Shown one piece after another: positions 33,601 through 43,915 of a stretch of 64,000 bases of DNA. Position 1 is the stretch's first letter; the number at the start of each line of letters is the position of its first letter. The stretch covers positions 23,759,206 through 23,823,205 of the forward strand of contig NC_135360.1 in NCBI RefSeq assembly GCF_051622035.1, read 5' to 3'. The notes beneath the pieces were generated by a model. It had not been told where the DNA came from. It was given only the letters and a program-made list of their open reading frames with translations, and did no database searches. Source of the stretch: Arctopsyche grandis. Taxonomy: Eukaryota > Arthropoda > Insecta > Trichoptera > Hydropsychidae. Both the position numbers and the translations under genes were made by a program.

Positions 33601-36600
33601 TATGCTTTCAAATTTCTTGTCAATAATTGAAAGCAATGGCCATATTCCAAATGGCGGACGAGTATATTACAAAATGAGGTAAAAATAATTTTCATATTAT
33701 ATAATTGTCTCTTATTGCGTTTGTGGAACTATTTGGCATAGTTTGCAATTTCAAAGGATGACAGACGTCATTCAAGAAAATAAAATTATATAATTTTATG
33801 TTTTACAAGATCTCAACCGCCAATGTTGGTTCCAATGATGAAAACTTACATGGATGAAACTGGAGACTTGGATTTTCTTAGAAGGTCAATGAACACGATG
33901 GAGAAAGAGTTTCGCTTTTGGATGACAAACCATACCATAAACGTTCAACGCGACGGAATCAGTTATAGACTAGCACATTACGCAGATGGTTCAAAAGGAC
34001 CTCGGCCCGAAAGTTACAGGGAAGACATCGAAAGTGCAAGATTTTATGATACAATGGAAAAGAAAGAAATTTATTATGCAGAATTGAAAGCCGCTGCAGA
34101 GTCTGGCTGGGATTTTTCCACCAGGTGGTTCATTCTTAACGGCACCAATAAGGGAAATTTGACTAATCTCATGACTCGTTCGATTATACCTGTCGATTTG
34201 AATTCGCTTATCTGTTGGAATGCTCAATTGCTTAGTGAATTTCACAGCATGCTAGGCAACACTGAAAAAGCTAATCAATTTAGAGAAATTGCTAACGAAT
34301 GGGTTGAAGCTATCGATAAGGTTCGTTCTTATTATTTTATAATTTTTAGATTATTATCTGTTTTATATTAAAGTTTATTATTATTATGTATAGATATTGT
34401 GGCATGAGGAAGTAGGAGCGTGGTTAGACTACGATATTCATAACGGAAGGCGACGTGATTATTTCTACCCGACGAATATTGCTCCGCTTTGGACTGGAAG
34501 TTACGATCATGGCAAAAAAGAATACTACGTTAACCGTATAATGAAATATTTAGAAAATACCAAGGTTAGTGAAACAATGAAACACTGAATTGTTGTTGTT
34601 GGTTTGTTTCAACTCTTGAATATCTCCATCGATAGATTGATAACTATGCTGGCGGTTTGCCGACAAGTGTGGAGCATTCTGGTGAACAATGGGATTATCC
34701 AAATGCATGGCCTCCACTTCAACACATGGTTATATCTGGTTTGAGATCGGTTGGAGTTCCATCTGCTACAAGACTAGCTTCCGAATGGGCCGCCAGATGG
34801 ATAAGATCGAATTATATGGCGTGGAAAGAAACGCATGCAATGTTTGAAAAGGTTTGTAATTTACATCAATTCTTTACATATTTACATAAAAATGTACTGC
34901 TTAACGGTTAATTGTAATCTTTGTAATCTGTTAGTGTGTGATATTTTAAGAAACAGTTTCCCGCATGAACTCCAGGTTTATTAGGACACGTGTCACAATA
35001 TATTGTAGTCTGCCTTCTTTTTCCTAAATGAGGTTTATTCCTCACCGAACATACTTTGCAATCTTTGGTAGCTGCGCTTTTTCTAGGAATGTGCAGTTTT
35101 CCATTTAATCTAAAGCCTTCGTCTATGGGAGTGACATTCTTAGCGTACAAATTGTTTTCAACGGTCCCTACCAATTGTAAGACTAAGCTTTGAGTGAATT
35201 TCAACAGATTCATACATGGCTGATTATGTTTTTGTTTCATCAATTTGTATAATATGTAACTGTTATTGAGCGATGCGTTGAAGCACCAAAAAAATAGCTT
35301 TCGCCATTGCTTGGTTGTTTTTTTCATGAAACGATATTTACTTTTAAAGATATCCTTTTTTGTAGATTTGCTTATATTTTTATGATAATTTATATTAACC
35401 TGCGGCCTATTCATAATATTTTTATTCTCCATTTTCATTGTTGGTTTTGTATAGGTATCGAAAGTACTAAGAATTGATTCGAACTTTCCATCTCTGCATG
35501 CCACAAATAAATAGTCTCCAGTTCTATAAGCCTCGAATACACTTTTATTTTTATTTGGCTTTCTGATTTGTTTCGGCAAATGTTTAGTTCGAAAATGTAT
35601 TTTACCTGTCAAATAGCAATTTGCAGCGAGTAATTCTTTAGCTAGCGACATACTTGTAAATTGGTCATCGGTGAACATATGATAGCCTTTAGCATTCGGA
35701 TGAAGTTTTAATAAATTGTTATACAATTGAAGAACTATTCTTGTCCTGATAGACAATTCCGGTCGGATAAAAGCGGCTGAAGAAAAACTTTGGTAGTATG
35801 GCAGGGAAGAAAATATGTAGCCCGTCTTTGAATCGACTAACGTATAAAATTTCATATCTGTTAATATTGTGGCGATGGGATCTTTGGGATGGTTTTTTGC
35901 AGATCTACAGAACTTTATGGGTTCTTGTACTGTTATTTCTCTTCCAGGTATAAAATTTTCTTTGAATTTAGCATCTAAATATTCCAAGTAGTGATTTACA
36001 TGAGAAATTTCGTGTGTTCGCTTTTGTGTGAGGTCCGTGTGATCCTCGAGATTTATCAGCCAGTAGATTTGAAAGAATCGGCGTGTTGTTAGCACTTGAG
36101 AGAAAAATGGTATTTTAGCTGTATGTACATTTGTCCAATATTCTTTGATGTTTTCTAACGGCATTGTGCCCATATTCAAAATCAGTCCAATGAAAGCCAA
36201 CATTTCAGTCGTAGTAACATCTTTCCAACCTTGCCAAAGCGATTTCTTAGTCATGAAAAAACGTTTATCGGAGAAGTGTTTATTAGTTTGCCGTATAATA
36301 TTTTCAATTAATTCATCAGTGAAAAATAATTTGAAGAAATCTATCGCGTCTGAATGTGTGTCAGTAGTTTGAAGACTGATATGTTTGCCGCCAACTTCGA
36401 ATGGAATGTTCGGTGTCGGTTTGACATCTTTGTCAATGATATCATACCATTCACCAAAGTTCGACTTGTCGTCGTCTATGTTGTCATCACTGTTGCCTTC
36501 ATTCATTTGGCGATATATTCTGTCCAAGGTTTCTAGTCGTTCGTCCTCGCTCGAAGAAGCCGTGCACCTCTTTTTCTTCGGCGTTTCGAGATCCGAATCC

Positions 36601-39600
36601 GTATCGCTGGAGTCGTCTGATGATGTGAAAATGTTGATGGTTTCATCGAAACTTTCGTCGTCGCTCGGCCACCCATTTTCAGGTAGCTCGTCATCGGAAT
36701 CCATGCCGTAGGCGCAATGTTATTTCCACTATGTTTGACAGTCTCGTTCAAATCACTATTACTGCTCAGTGTAGCCAGCATAAATATTAAATGTTAACCG
36801 TGTGAAAAATGTAATTAAATTTTACATACTAAAAATTCATACTGACCTACCAAATTGGCACCAATATTTATGGTGAAATTTATATTTCTATTACCATAGA
36901 CATATATATTATATATATATAATATAATCATTGTTGGAAACTTTAATTTTTGACAATTTTGTTTTATTGCGCCATCTATTGTTTTATTTTTACAAGGTTT
37001 TTTTTTTTACAGCAGCTAGTTACAACTTTTAAACGATAGATGTCGGTAAAGTTTTAAAAACTATCTTATTATTAAGGTTACATTTTATTATAAATCATTG
37101 CACAATTCGTTTCAAAGTTACTCTGGTTTCCCTTCAATACGAATAAATCTTTCGCCTTTTACTAAAGATTTCCGTGGAGGGGAACACTCTAATGAGTCTA
37201 TAGACAATTTTTTGAATCCCACTTTTTGTGGGATATTTATCGATCATACAAATTACAAAATACAAATATTAACTATTAGTTATCTTGGTTCGTGATACTA
37301 GGATCCCAGTCGAATATTCGAATATTTCATCAACTATTCGTGTATATATTTTTTTATAAACTAAAAATGATTGTACAACATGAAAAGAGTGAAGATGAAG
37401 AAGCCGACGATTATGAGGAAAATTAAATATATGTATAATGGGGATAATTGTGATGAAAATGAAGATAATGAAGAAGATGAAATATCTACATGTGAAGAAT
37501 TCAACCTTTAACCATTATCAAGTACTAAGGATAAAATAAAAAAATCTAGCTAGGATTTTTAATCATGACTTTTATTTGCAACATGTGAAAATATACATAT
37601 ACTCGTATTATCACTCATCAGGTGATCTTCAATCTTATTACTCCTTAATGTGTATTGTGAAAAATTTTCATGAAATGATTTTTAAATTCAATTCCGAAAT
37701 GTTTTTTTTAGGGGGGTCTAAAGCATGCTAACCCGGGGACCAGGCTTAGGATGCTTGTAACCAAATTTATGATGATTTTAAAACAAAAACAGTATTTATA
37801 TAATAAACAATCTTTTTATACATACATATACATATGTATGTATATTGTTATTATTCCACCTTATGTGATTTTTTATGACGCACAAGGTTACATTTTTGGA
37901 TAAATGGTTTTAAACAAATTTCACATTTGTGTGGTTTTATCACAGTATGCAATTTTTCATGTGATTTAGGCTATATTTTCGTGTAAATGATTTTAAACAA
38001 ATATTTCATTTGTGTGGTTTTACTCCAGTATGCGTTGTTTTATGAAACTTGAGGTTATATTTGAAAGAAAATGATTTTAAGCAAATTTCACACTTGTAAG
38101 GCTTTTCCCCCGTGTGAGATCTTAAATGTAACACAAGTACATGTTTATGTATAAATGATTTTAAACAAATGTCACATGTGTATGGTTTTATCCCAGTATG
38201 CAATTTTTCATGTAAAACGAGGCTAGATTTTCGAGAGAATGATTTTAAACAAATTTCACATTTGTATGGTTTTATCTCAGTATGCAATTTTTCATGTAAT
38301 TTAAGGCCATATTTTTGACTAAATGATTTTAAACAAATGTCACATTTGTATGGTTTTATCCCACTATGCAATCTTTTATGTGACCTGAGGATAGCTTTAG
38401 TAGAAAATGATTTTATACAAATTTCACACTTGTAAGGCTTTTCCCCTGTGTGAGATCTTAAATGTATTACAAGAAGGGTTTTTTGAATAAATGGTTTTAA
38501 ACAAATGTCACATTTGTATAGTTGTATACCAGTATGCAATTTTTCATGTGACACGAGGCTAGATTTTTGAGTAAATGATTTTAAACAAATGTCGCATTTG
38601 TGTGGTTTTATTCCAGTATGTAGTGTTTCATGTGACAGGAGGCTAGATTTTTGAGTAAATGATTTCAAACAAATGTCACATTTGTGTGGTTTTACCCCAG
38701 TATGCGATATTTTATGTGACTCAAGGCTATGTTTATGAAAAAATGATTTTAAACAAATTTCACATTTGTATGGTTTTACCCCAGTATGAATTAATTCATG
38801 TGATTTAAGGTCAGATTTTCGAAAAAATGATTTGAAACACATATTACACTTGTAAGGCTTTTCCCCTGTGTGATATCTTAAATGCAACACAAGTCTATTT
38901 TTTTTAATAAATGATTTTAAACAAATGTCACAATTGTAAGGCTTTTTCTCCTTGTGAGACCTTAAATGTATCACAAGATAATATTTTAGAGTAAATGATT
39001 TTAAGCAAATTTCACACTTGTAAGGCTTTTCCCCCGTGTGAGATCTTAAATGTAACACAAGTTCATATTTACGAATAAACGATTTTAAACAATTGTCACA
39101 TTTGTGTGGTTTTATCCCAGTATGCAATTTTTCATGTAAAACGAGGCTAGATTTTCGAGAGAATGATTTTAAACAAATTACACATTTGTGTTTTTTTATC
39201 CCAGTATGCAATTTTTCATGTGTTTTAAGGCTAGATTTCAGAGTAAATGATTTTATACAAATGTCGCATTTGTATGGTTTTATCCCAGTATGCAATTTTT
39301 CATGGGACTCAAAGATACATTTATGGAAAAATGATTTTAAACAAATGTCGCATTTGTATGGTTTTATCCCAGTATGCAATTTTTCATGTAATTTAAGGTT
39401 AGATTTTCGAGTAAATGATTTTAAACAAATGTCACATTTGTATGGTTTTATCCCAGTATGCAATTTTTCATGTGATTTAAGGTTAGATTTTCGAGTAAAT
39501 GATTTTAAACAAATGTCACATTTGTATGGTTTCATCCCAGTATGCAATGTTTTATGTGACTCGAGGCTACATAGTTTTACGAGAAAATGATTTTAAGCAA

Positions 39601-42600
39601 ATGTCACAGTTGAACGGCTTTTCTTTAGTATGTAAAACAAGTTTTGATTCACTGGGCAATGGCTTTGAACAAATTTCACTACTCTTTCGGTGAATTGTCG
39701 GTAGTGAAGGCTCATCGTCCCATATTAGATCTTCCAACAAAACTTCTTCCGTCTTGATCTTCAAGCAGTCATATAACCTCAGTTGAGACGTTTCGTTGCT
39801 TCGAAAACAAGCCTCTCTCGAAAGCTGATTAACAATTCCAGATTGGTCTTACACGAAAGGCACACTATGTCTGGCAGCCCATCGTTTCTCTTAACCTGCA
39901 GATGATAAAGGTGGGAATAAGAGTTAACCAATTGGGTGGACAATAATTGTAACCTGTAACCAGCAACTGACATAAATTTGACAGCAGGTCCGAATGCGTT
40001 GCACCAAACGCTCTGGATGAGGATCGCCGAAGATGGAGACGGAAGACTCGGCCGGAGCTGATCCAAGACAAAGTCTACACTCCATCATCTTTGTATGAAA
40101 CAGTACACTAGGCGTGACGGTAGCGACCGAGTTGACTTTCCGATCGACTTAATTCTCGAGCAGTTCGGTGTCGCCTAGTGCGAATCACTTTCCAGCTAGT
40201 ATTTATTAACAAAATGGTCACTATTATATTACTAGTGTTGGACCCGTTGATTTCAACGGGTGGTTTCGAAAAGGAATTGAAACTCGAATAAAAATAAAGT
40301 TAAAGATATTGAATCGACTGGTTTCGGAAAGAAATTGATGCACGAATTACGAATGACAAATTACGAAGTGATTACGAATTACGAATTACATTTTGTGCAT
40401 CGCCGACGCCTCCGGCACCCCGGGGCCTTCGCCCCCGGCGCTTCCGTCGCTCCGGGGCCTTCGGCCCCAGTGCCGCCGACGCCTCCGGCGGCCGCACCGC
40501 ACCCAGCGCCCCTGATGCCTTCGGCACCCCGGGGGCTTCGCCCCCAGCGCCGCCGACGCCTCCGGCGCCCCCAGCGCCCACAATGCTTTCGGCACCCCGG
40601 GGGCTTCGCCCCCAGCGCCCACGATGCCTCCGGCACCCCTATTTCGAATATATTCGAATATTCGAATAGATCTTGATTTACTATTCGATATTCGAATAGT
40701 TGAACTCGACGAATATTTGGGATCCCTAGTTGATGCGCAGTTTCTGTATTTCAAATTGATGTTCTCACGTTTAGATTATGATGTAACACGGATTTACATG
40801 ATCCTTATATTCTTTAGGAACCATCTTAGATTAAATTAAAAGATTTGCTAACGGTTTTTCAGGAAATAAATTAACTAAACGGTGGCCGGAAAAATACACT
40901 CGAGATAGTTGCACTTTTGAGACAACCAAACTTTCAAAGATGCTCAAGGAGAACTAACTATTCAGTGCAATAACCAAAAATAAAATAACTACTATTCAGT
41001 GCAATATAGTGCATTTTTCTGGGAACCTAACTAAACAAAGCTCCAAAGTGAACATAAATTCCTTCATGTAAATCTGTAATAATGTATCTTCATTATTACA
41101 CTAGTCATTTCCAAAAAAATTAACAACCTGATATCACAAATAAAAACATGATGTTTATTTTCGTTCTACTTTAAAGTTAGGTTTTTTGAGTAGTGATGTT
41201 ATTCTCGCGGTTATAATTAGCGAATTAAAATATACTAAAGCCTTGTAAAAATTATAAATACAGTATCTGAAAACTGAAAAATTACATTTTTGCCTTTAGA
41301 ATTGGATTATGTATGCATTTACATTTAGGAAAAAGCTAATTTTATTGGTTTTTATCTGCAAATTAGTATTTTTCCAATGGATGATGTTTCCTTTTTGTAA
41401 TAGTATGATGCCACAATTGCCGGAGGATATGGCGGAGGTGGTGAATATGAAGTGCAACTTGGCTTCGGCTGGTCTAACAGCGTGGTCATGGATTTATTGG
41501 ACATGTACGGAGATACTCTCACAGCAGTCGACGAGTTCGATGTCGATTCAATTGACGAATCTAATTCAGATGACGGTACGAGTTCTTCGGCAATCCATGC
41601 AGCTAGCGTGAGCAGTGTGATTACTGGAATACTTGCCCTCACTGCATCCATTGCTGCTGGAGTACTCGGGTGAGGTCGGTATCATCTCACATATTTCTGT
41701 CTGAAATACAATGTATATAATATAAATTTTATTATTGATCGTTTTATCTTTTCAGATATTCAATCAATTATTGCTATAAATAAAGCCAAATTTGCTGGAA
41801 AGTGACAAGAAACCAATATTTATGCACGTCGTCTTTAGTATTTAGTAGTATCATATCAGTATTTTATTTATCCTTTACACACATTCCATAAATTATGTGT
41901 TTATTATATAAGCAATTTTGTTACTTTGCATCAATATTGCCTCACAAGTATTAGATGAATCTCATCTTATTCCTATACTGTTATGAAAATGGTATTTACA
42001 ACCATGCATTTTTAATGTTTAAATTTGTGTTAAGTGTTATTTGTTATAAAAATGTGGGAAATGAATTGTGATATATTTTGGTTTAAACTGTATATTACGT
42101 TAACATATATATACATATATTTTTCTAACAATTTTAAAGAATGTATGAAAATATGCATATGCACATTGTTGGATATCATGTAACATGTATTAATCCAATG
42201 AAATTCACTATTCATGGAATATACATATTCATTGTATGTGATATTTTTATATATAACACTAAAATGGTTTTTAAAATTATTGTGTGCATGTTTCTAACCA
42301 ATGGAGTCCATATAACTTGTTCATATAATTCAATTGCAGAAATATCCCACCGATCGTGCACGAACCTTTATTGCATTTTTGTACGTATGCGTGTATATAT
42401 AAATATTATTTATTATATGTATGAGGTTTATTTATAATTTTATTTTGATCGCATCTGTATTAACTGCTTTTTATTTGTATATTATATTATTATATATATA
42501 TTGTCTAATAAAATTTGTTCAGGAGCATGCACGAATAATTTGTCGTTTTTAATACTAATTTGTCAGTTGATTTTACATCATTCTTAGTGATTGTAATAAA

Positions 42601-43206
42601 AAGTATTGGATTAACGTCACTTTCGACAATGATGGACTAAATTTAAATAAAAACAAATGTTCAACTTAAGTGTTAGCATTCATACATAGGTGTGGTAATA
42701 TAATATAATAAATATTTTTGCTTGTTTTTCTTTTCGTTGTATTATGTACATATTTGAGTTTGTATGGTGAGAGTAATAAAATTAATACATTGTATTTCAT
42801 AATTAGATAAATTACAACAATACATACACTACAATTTTTGTTTTTTTTTTTGGTTTTATTTCAATAATACCTTAAAATTCACCCTTTGCGTTTTGTAAAA
42901 CATATAATACATATGTAGATAGTTTAATTTACTTCATTCATTTATTTAATATTTTTAAATATTATGGATGTAAACATAAATATTTTCATTCCACATACAT
43001 GGATTGAAAATGTTTTTAATTTGACGTATATATTATTTTAATTAGCAAGATAATAAGACAAACCTTTGAAAAATTTCAGAATTTTGACGTATCGCAGACG
43101 TAACACTCCGATGAGGAGCTACGGCCCAGACGGAGTTCAATTGCTCAAAAATGGCGCTCGAAGACCATATACAGAATTAAAAAGTATGAAAAGTCAACGA
43201 TTATAG
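30688..43206 (+). CDS. Treh: Membrane-anchored trehalase (GH37), Treh-2 type
   Basis: Coding exons: 30688-30902, 32946-33196, 33279-33434, 33513-33678, 33810-34320, 34394-34564, 34636-34851, 41404-41669, 43080-43206; total 2,079 nt, 692 aa plus stop, phases consistent. Seen: hydrophobic signal segment about residues 40-60, then LPPTCDS; family signature PGGRFREFYYWDSFW near 207-221; ESGWDFSTRWF near 359 with the presumed catalytic Asp; signature QWDYPNAWPP near 508; GGGGEYEVQLGFGWSN near 573 with the presumed catalytic Glu; a C-terminal membrane segment about 627-650, then an RRR stop-transfer and a tail containing PYTELKS. Family knowledge: the enzyme cleaves trehalose to two glucose molecules; this form faces the outside of the cell. 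The usual GWSNG reads GWSNS. Another in-frame ATG (MDSQ) is at 30712. The 34852-41403 intron holds two antisense nested genes. Confidence 0.93.
31415..31680. mobile_element. MITE with GGGCGAAACACAC ends, in front of trehalase exon 2
   Basis: Ends GGGCGAAACACACAGCACGG and, inverted, GGGCGAAAACACACAGCG. Inverted relative of 12082-12360. It lies in the trehalase intron 30903-32945. Confidence 0.65.
31745..32150. mobile_element. Composite foldback element containing a CAGTGGC MITE (31898-32067)
   Basis: Outer GAAAGTGAAAAGGTCGAAAA and inner GCATGGTAAACGGTACTATG match the arrangement around 6845-7215, including the central palindrome CAGTGGCATGCGGTGAAATT. A poly-G run of about 14 bases at 32029-32043 interrupts it. 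Confidence 0.6.
32165..32382 (-). mobile_element. tRNA-derived SINE, first copy
   Basis: Minus strand starts AGCCAGTAGCTCAGTGGTTG (pol III A box) followed by GGGTTCGAGCCCTGGG (B box), then a body shared with 61856-61990. It lies in the first coding intron of trehalase, antisense to the gene. Confidence 0.75.
34908..36704 (-). CDS. piggyBac-derived transposase-like protein, catalytically impaired (possibly domesticated)
   Basis: A single uninterrupted 598-codon frame within a trehalase intron, opposite strand. Seen: very acidic Ser/Asp-rich N terminus (1-85) with a KKKR stretch near 43; piggyBac/DDE_Tnp_1_7 core from about 118 to 490; Cys/His-rich C-terminal domain (548-588: CKVC, CDTC, HAGNC, KYH) complete. 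The first catalytic Asp of the family lies in a V-D-E context; here it reads ITVQE, Gln at 260. The second lies in FTDDQFTS (Asp 346) and is kept. The GGVD..D motif reads SKSTKKD, so the third Asp is Thr 448 while the fourth (Asp 451) is kept. The stop codon is 56 bp from the trehalase donor at 34851/34852 and no piggyBac inverted repeat is seen there. An open frame with dead catalysis and no mobile ends suggests host recruitment; recent decay is the alternative. Confidence 0.85.
   Translation of the reverse strand: MDSDDELPENGWPSDDESFDETINIFTSSDDSSDTDSDLETPKKKRCTASSSEDERLETLDRIYRQMNEGNSDDNIDDDKSNFGEWYDIIDKDVKPTPNIPFEVGGKHISLQTTDTHSDAIDFFKLFFTDELIENIIRQTNKHFSDKRFFMTKKSLWQGWKDVTTTEMLAFIGLILNMGTMPLENIKEYWTNVHTAKIPFFSQVLTTRRFFQIYWLINLEDHTDLTQKRTHEISHVNHYLEYLDAKFKENFIPGREITVQEPIKFCRSAKNHPKDPIATILTDMKFYTLVDSKTGYIFSSLPYYQSFSSAAFIRPELSIRTRIVLQLYNNLLKLHPNAKGYHMFTDDQFTSMSLAKELLAANCYLTGKIHFRTKHLPKQIRKPNKNKSVFEAYRTGDYLFVACRDGKFESILSTFDTYTKPTMKMENKNIMNRPQVNINYHKNISKSTKKDIFKSKYRFMKKTTKQWRKLFFWCFNASLNNSYILYKLMKQKHNQPCMNLLKFTQSLVLQLVGTVENNLYAKNVTPIDEGFRLNGKLHIPRKSAATKDCKVCSVRNKPHLGKRRQTTIYCDTCPNKPGVHAGNCFLKYHTLTDYKDYN
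37851..40088 (-). pseudogene. ZAD + C2H2 zinc-finger gene, broken by at least four lesions
   Basis: Exon 1 (40088-39972) encodes MMECRLCLGSAP through CCQIY; a 76-bp intron (donor GTCAGT, acceptor CTGCAG) leads in phase to VKRNDGLPDIVCLSC at 39895. Together they form a ZAD dimerisation domain with its four zinc-binding Cys. Lesions: an extra AG in a CT-repeat at about 39813-39819 shifts the frame inside the ZAD; a 4-bp insertion near 39573 breaks the first finger; a TGA at 38008-38006 replaces the first Cys of a later finger; one base is missing near 37965. Between the second and third lesions, 513 codons stay open from the ATG at 39547 and encode 18 regular fingers (C-x2-C-x12-H-x3-H, TGxKPYKC linkers). 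Two degenerate fingers follow to the ancestral stop at 37851. The 18-finger part could still be translated; otherwise this is a young pseudogene. The intron shows it is not a retrocopy. Confidence 0.85.
40105..40181. repeat. Foldback, CACTAGGCG...CGCCTAGTG
   Basis: Inverted arms ACTAGGCGTGACGGTAGCGA and, inverted, ACTAGGCGACACCGAACTGC enclose about 77 bp just upstream of the zinc-finger pseudogene start. Looks like a very short MITE, and may also have lain in that gene's promoter. Confidence 0.45.
40232..40640 (-). mobile_element. Helitron-like end (family C) with GC-rich tandem units
   Basis: The minus-strand 3' end has the hairpin CCCGTTGAAATCAACGGG and CTAG (40235-40232), as at 13530. The adjoining 40390-40640 is about 250 bp of extremely GC-rich DNA in a genome that is otherwise AT-rich, made of repeated GCCTCCGGCRCCCC and GGGGGCTTCGCCCCC units, each able to fold on itself. 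Confidence 0.5.
41756..41783 (+). CDS. Alternative short last exon of trehalase
   Basis: The exon 41404-41669 ends at a GTGAGG donor with two bases of a codon left over. An acceptor (TATCTTTTCAG) ends at 41755, and joining there gives a nine-residue tail, YSINYCYK after the shared Gly, then TAA at 41781-41783, for a 659-aa protein. The same donor joins in the same phase to 43080, which gives a longer charged tail. If the donor is not used, the frame stops at a TGA at 41671-41673. The short exon may be real, tissue-specific or chance; the long exon looks more like the family. Confidence 0.45.
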
Positions 43207-43915
43207 TTTATATGTGGTAGATATTAATAAAAATTAGTAGTCAAAAATTAAATGTATAACTTAAGTAACCTTCTAGCTACCTCTTTACGTTTACGAATTT
43301 TTATGTATGCGTTTCGATTGCTCATTTTTTTTTTTTTTAATGTTAGTTGTATTTGTCGATTTGAATAGATTACTTACATTACATCTGAGATTACGGGCTT
43401 GTGTTACTATAGTTTGTAATTTTACGACAACGTGTTAATGATTTCTGTATGTTGTCCATATTTGTTATTTATTTAGATAAATTTTAATTGCTAAATTCCA
43501 CGTATAAAATGAATTATGTATGAGTATGACTTGAATTCTTATGTCGGTTAATCCTATGCAGATGAAAGTCATACGGCCATAACACTATACAAATATTTCC
43601 ATGACTGTAAAACAACTCTCATCATGTTTGTCATCTCAAATAATCAAGTACTATAAGAAAATTTTTGAAATATTTATATGCAAGTTTAGCAGTATTCAAA
43701 TAAAATATAACCATGATATTGTAATACATACATACCTGACGCTCATTAACTCATTTTTATCCCTAATATATTATACATATGTATAGTTCTTGTAAGATCA
43801 GTGAACAGTTGTAAAGATGACAATGTAAATCATCTCATTTTGTATAAAACAGAACAATAAACACTTTGAAGAGAACGTTTATTTATTATTTGGTAATATA
43901 CATATTGTTTGTAAT
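43207..43915 (+). other. Probable trehalase 3' untranslated region
   Basis: AT-rich sequence after the stop of the long-tail trehalase exon. AATAAA-type signals occur near 43229 and near 43855, the latter about 60 bp before a hAT insertion. Confidence 0.4.

Larger units (their letters stand above)
37299..40728. mobile_element. hAT-like element ends flanking the zinc-finger pseudogene
   Basis: The left end reads TAGGATCCCA followed by TATTCGAATA-type subterminal repeats. The right end, read inward, is TAGGGATCCCA with the same subterminal repeats (40640-40728). Flanking octamers CGTGATAC and GTTGATGC share 5 of 8 bases. Just inside the left end (37367-37510) is a very acidic coding remnant (EKSEDEEADDYEEN). 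Between the ends lie the zinc-finger pseudogene, a small foldback and a Helitron-like end. Either one 3.4-kb element carries the gene, or two separate solo ends happen to flank it. Confidence 0.45.

Noticed and set aside
34908..36704. Active autonomous piggyBac element
   Set aside because: Two catalytic Asp positions are replaced and no TTAA-flanked terminal repeats could be found around the frame.
38006..39547. Intact 513-codon zinc-finger gene starting at 39547
   Set aside because: Upstream ZAD and finger coding sequence is clearly present but frameshifted, and two more fingers follow the stop, so the open frame is the middle of a broken gene.
37851..39600. Regular repeats of about 84 bp as a CRISPR-like or satellite array
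   Set aside because: The period equals one C2H2 finger (28 codons) and translates into fingers; there are no spacers.
39093..39693. Plus-strand repetitive frames (CNFSCKTRLDFRENDF type)
   Set aside because: Antisense shadow of the tandem zinc-finger repeats.
40335..40754. Pro/Ala- and Gly/Arg-rich frames on both strands
   Set aside because: Produced by the GC-rich tandem units of a Helitron-like element; no sign of a gene.
41671..41673. TGA as the trehalase stop codon
   Set aside because: It overlaps a good GTGAGG donor, and two downstream exons continue in phase, one with a typical stop-transfer tail; kept only as a fallback.
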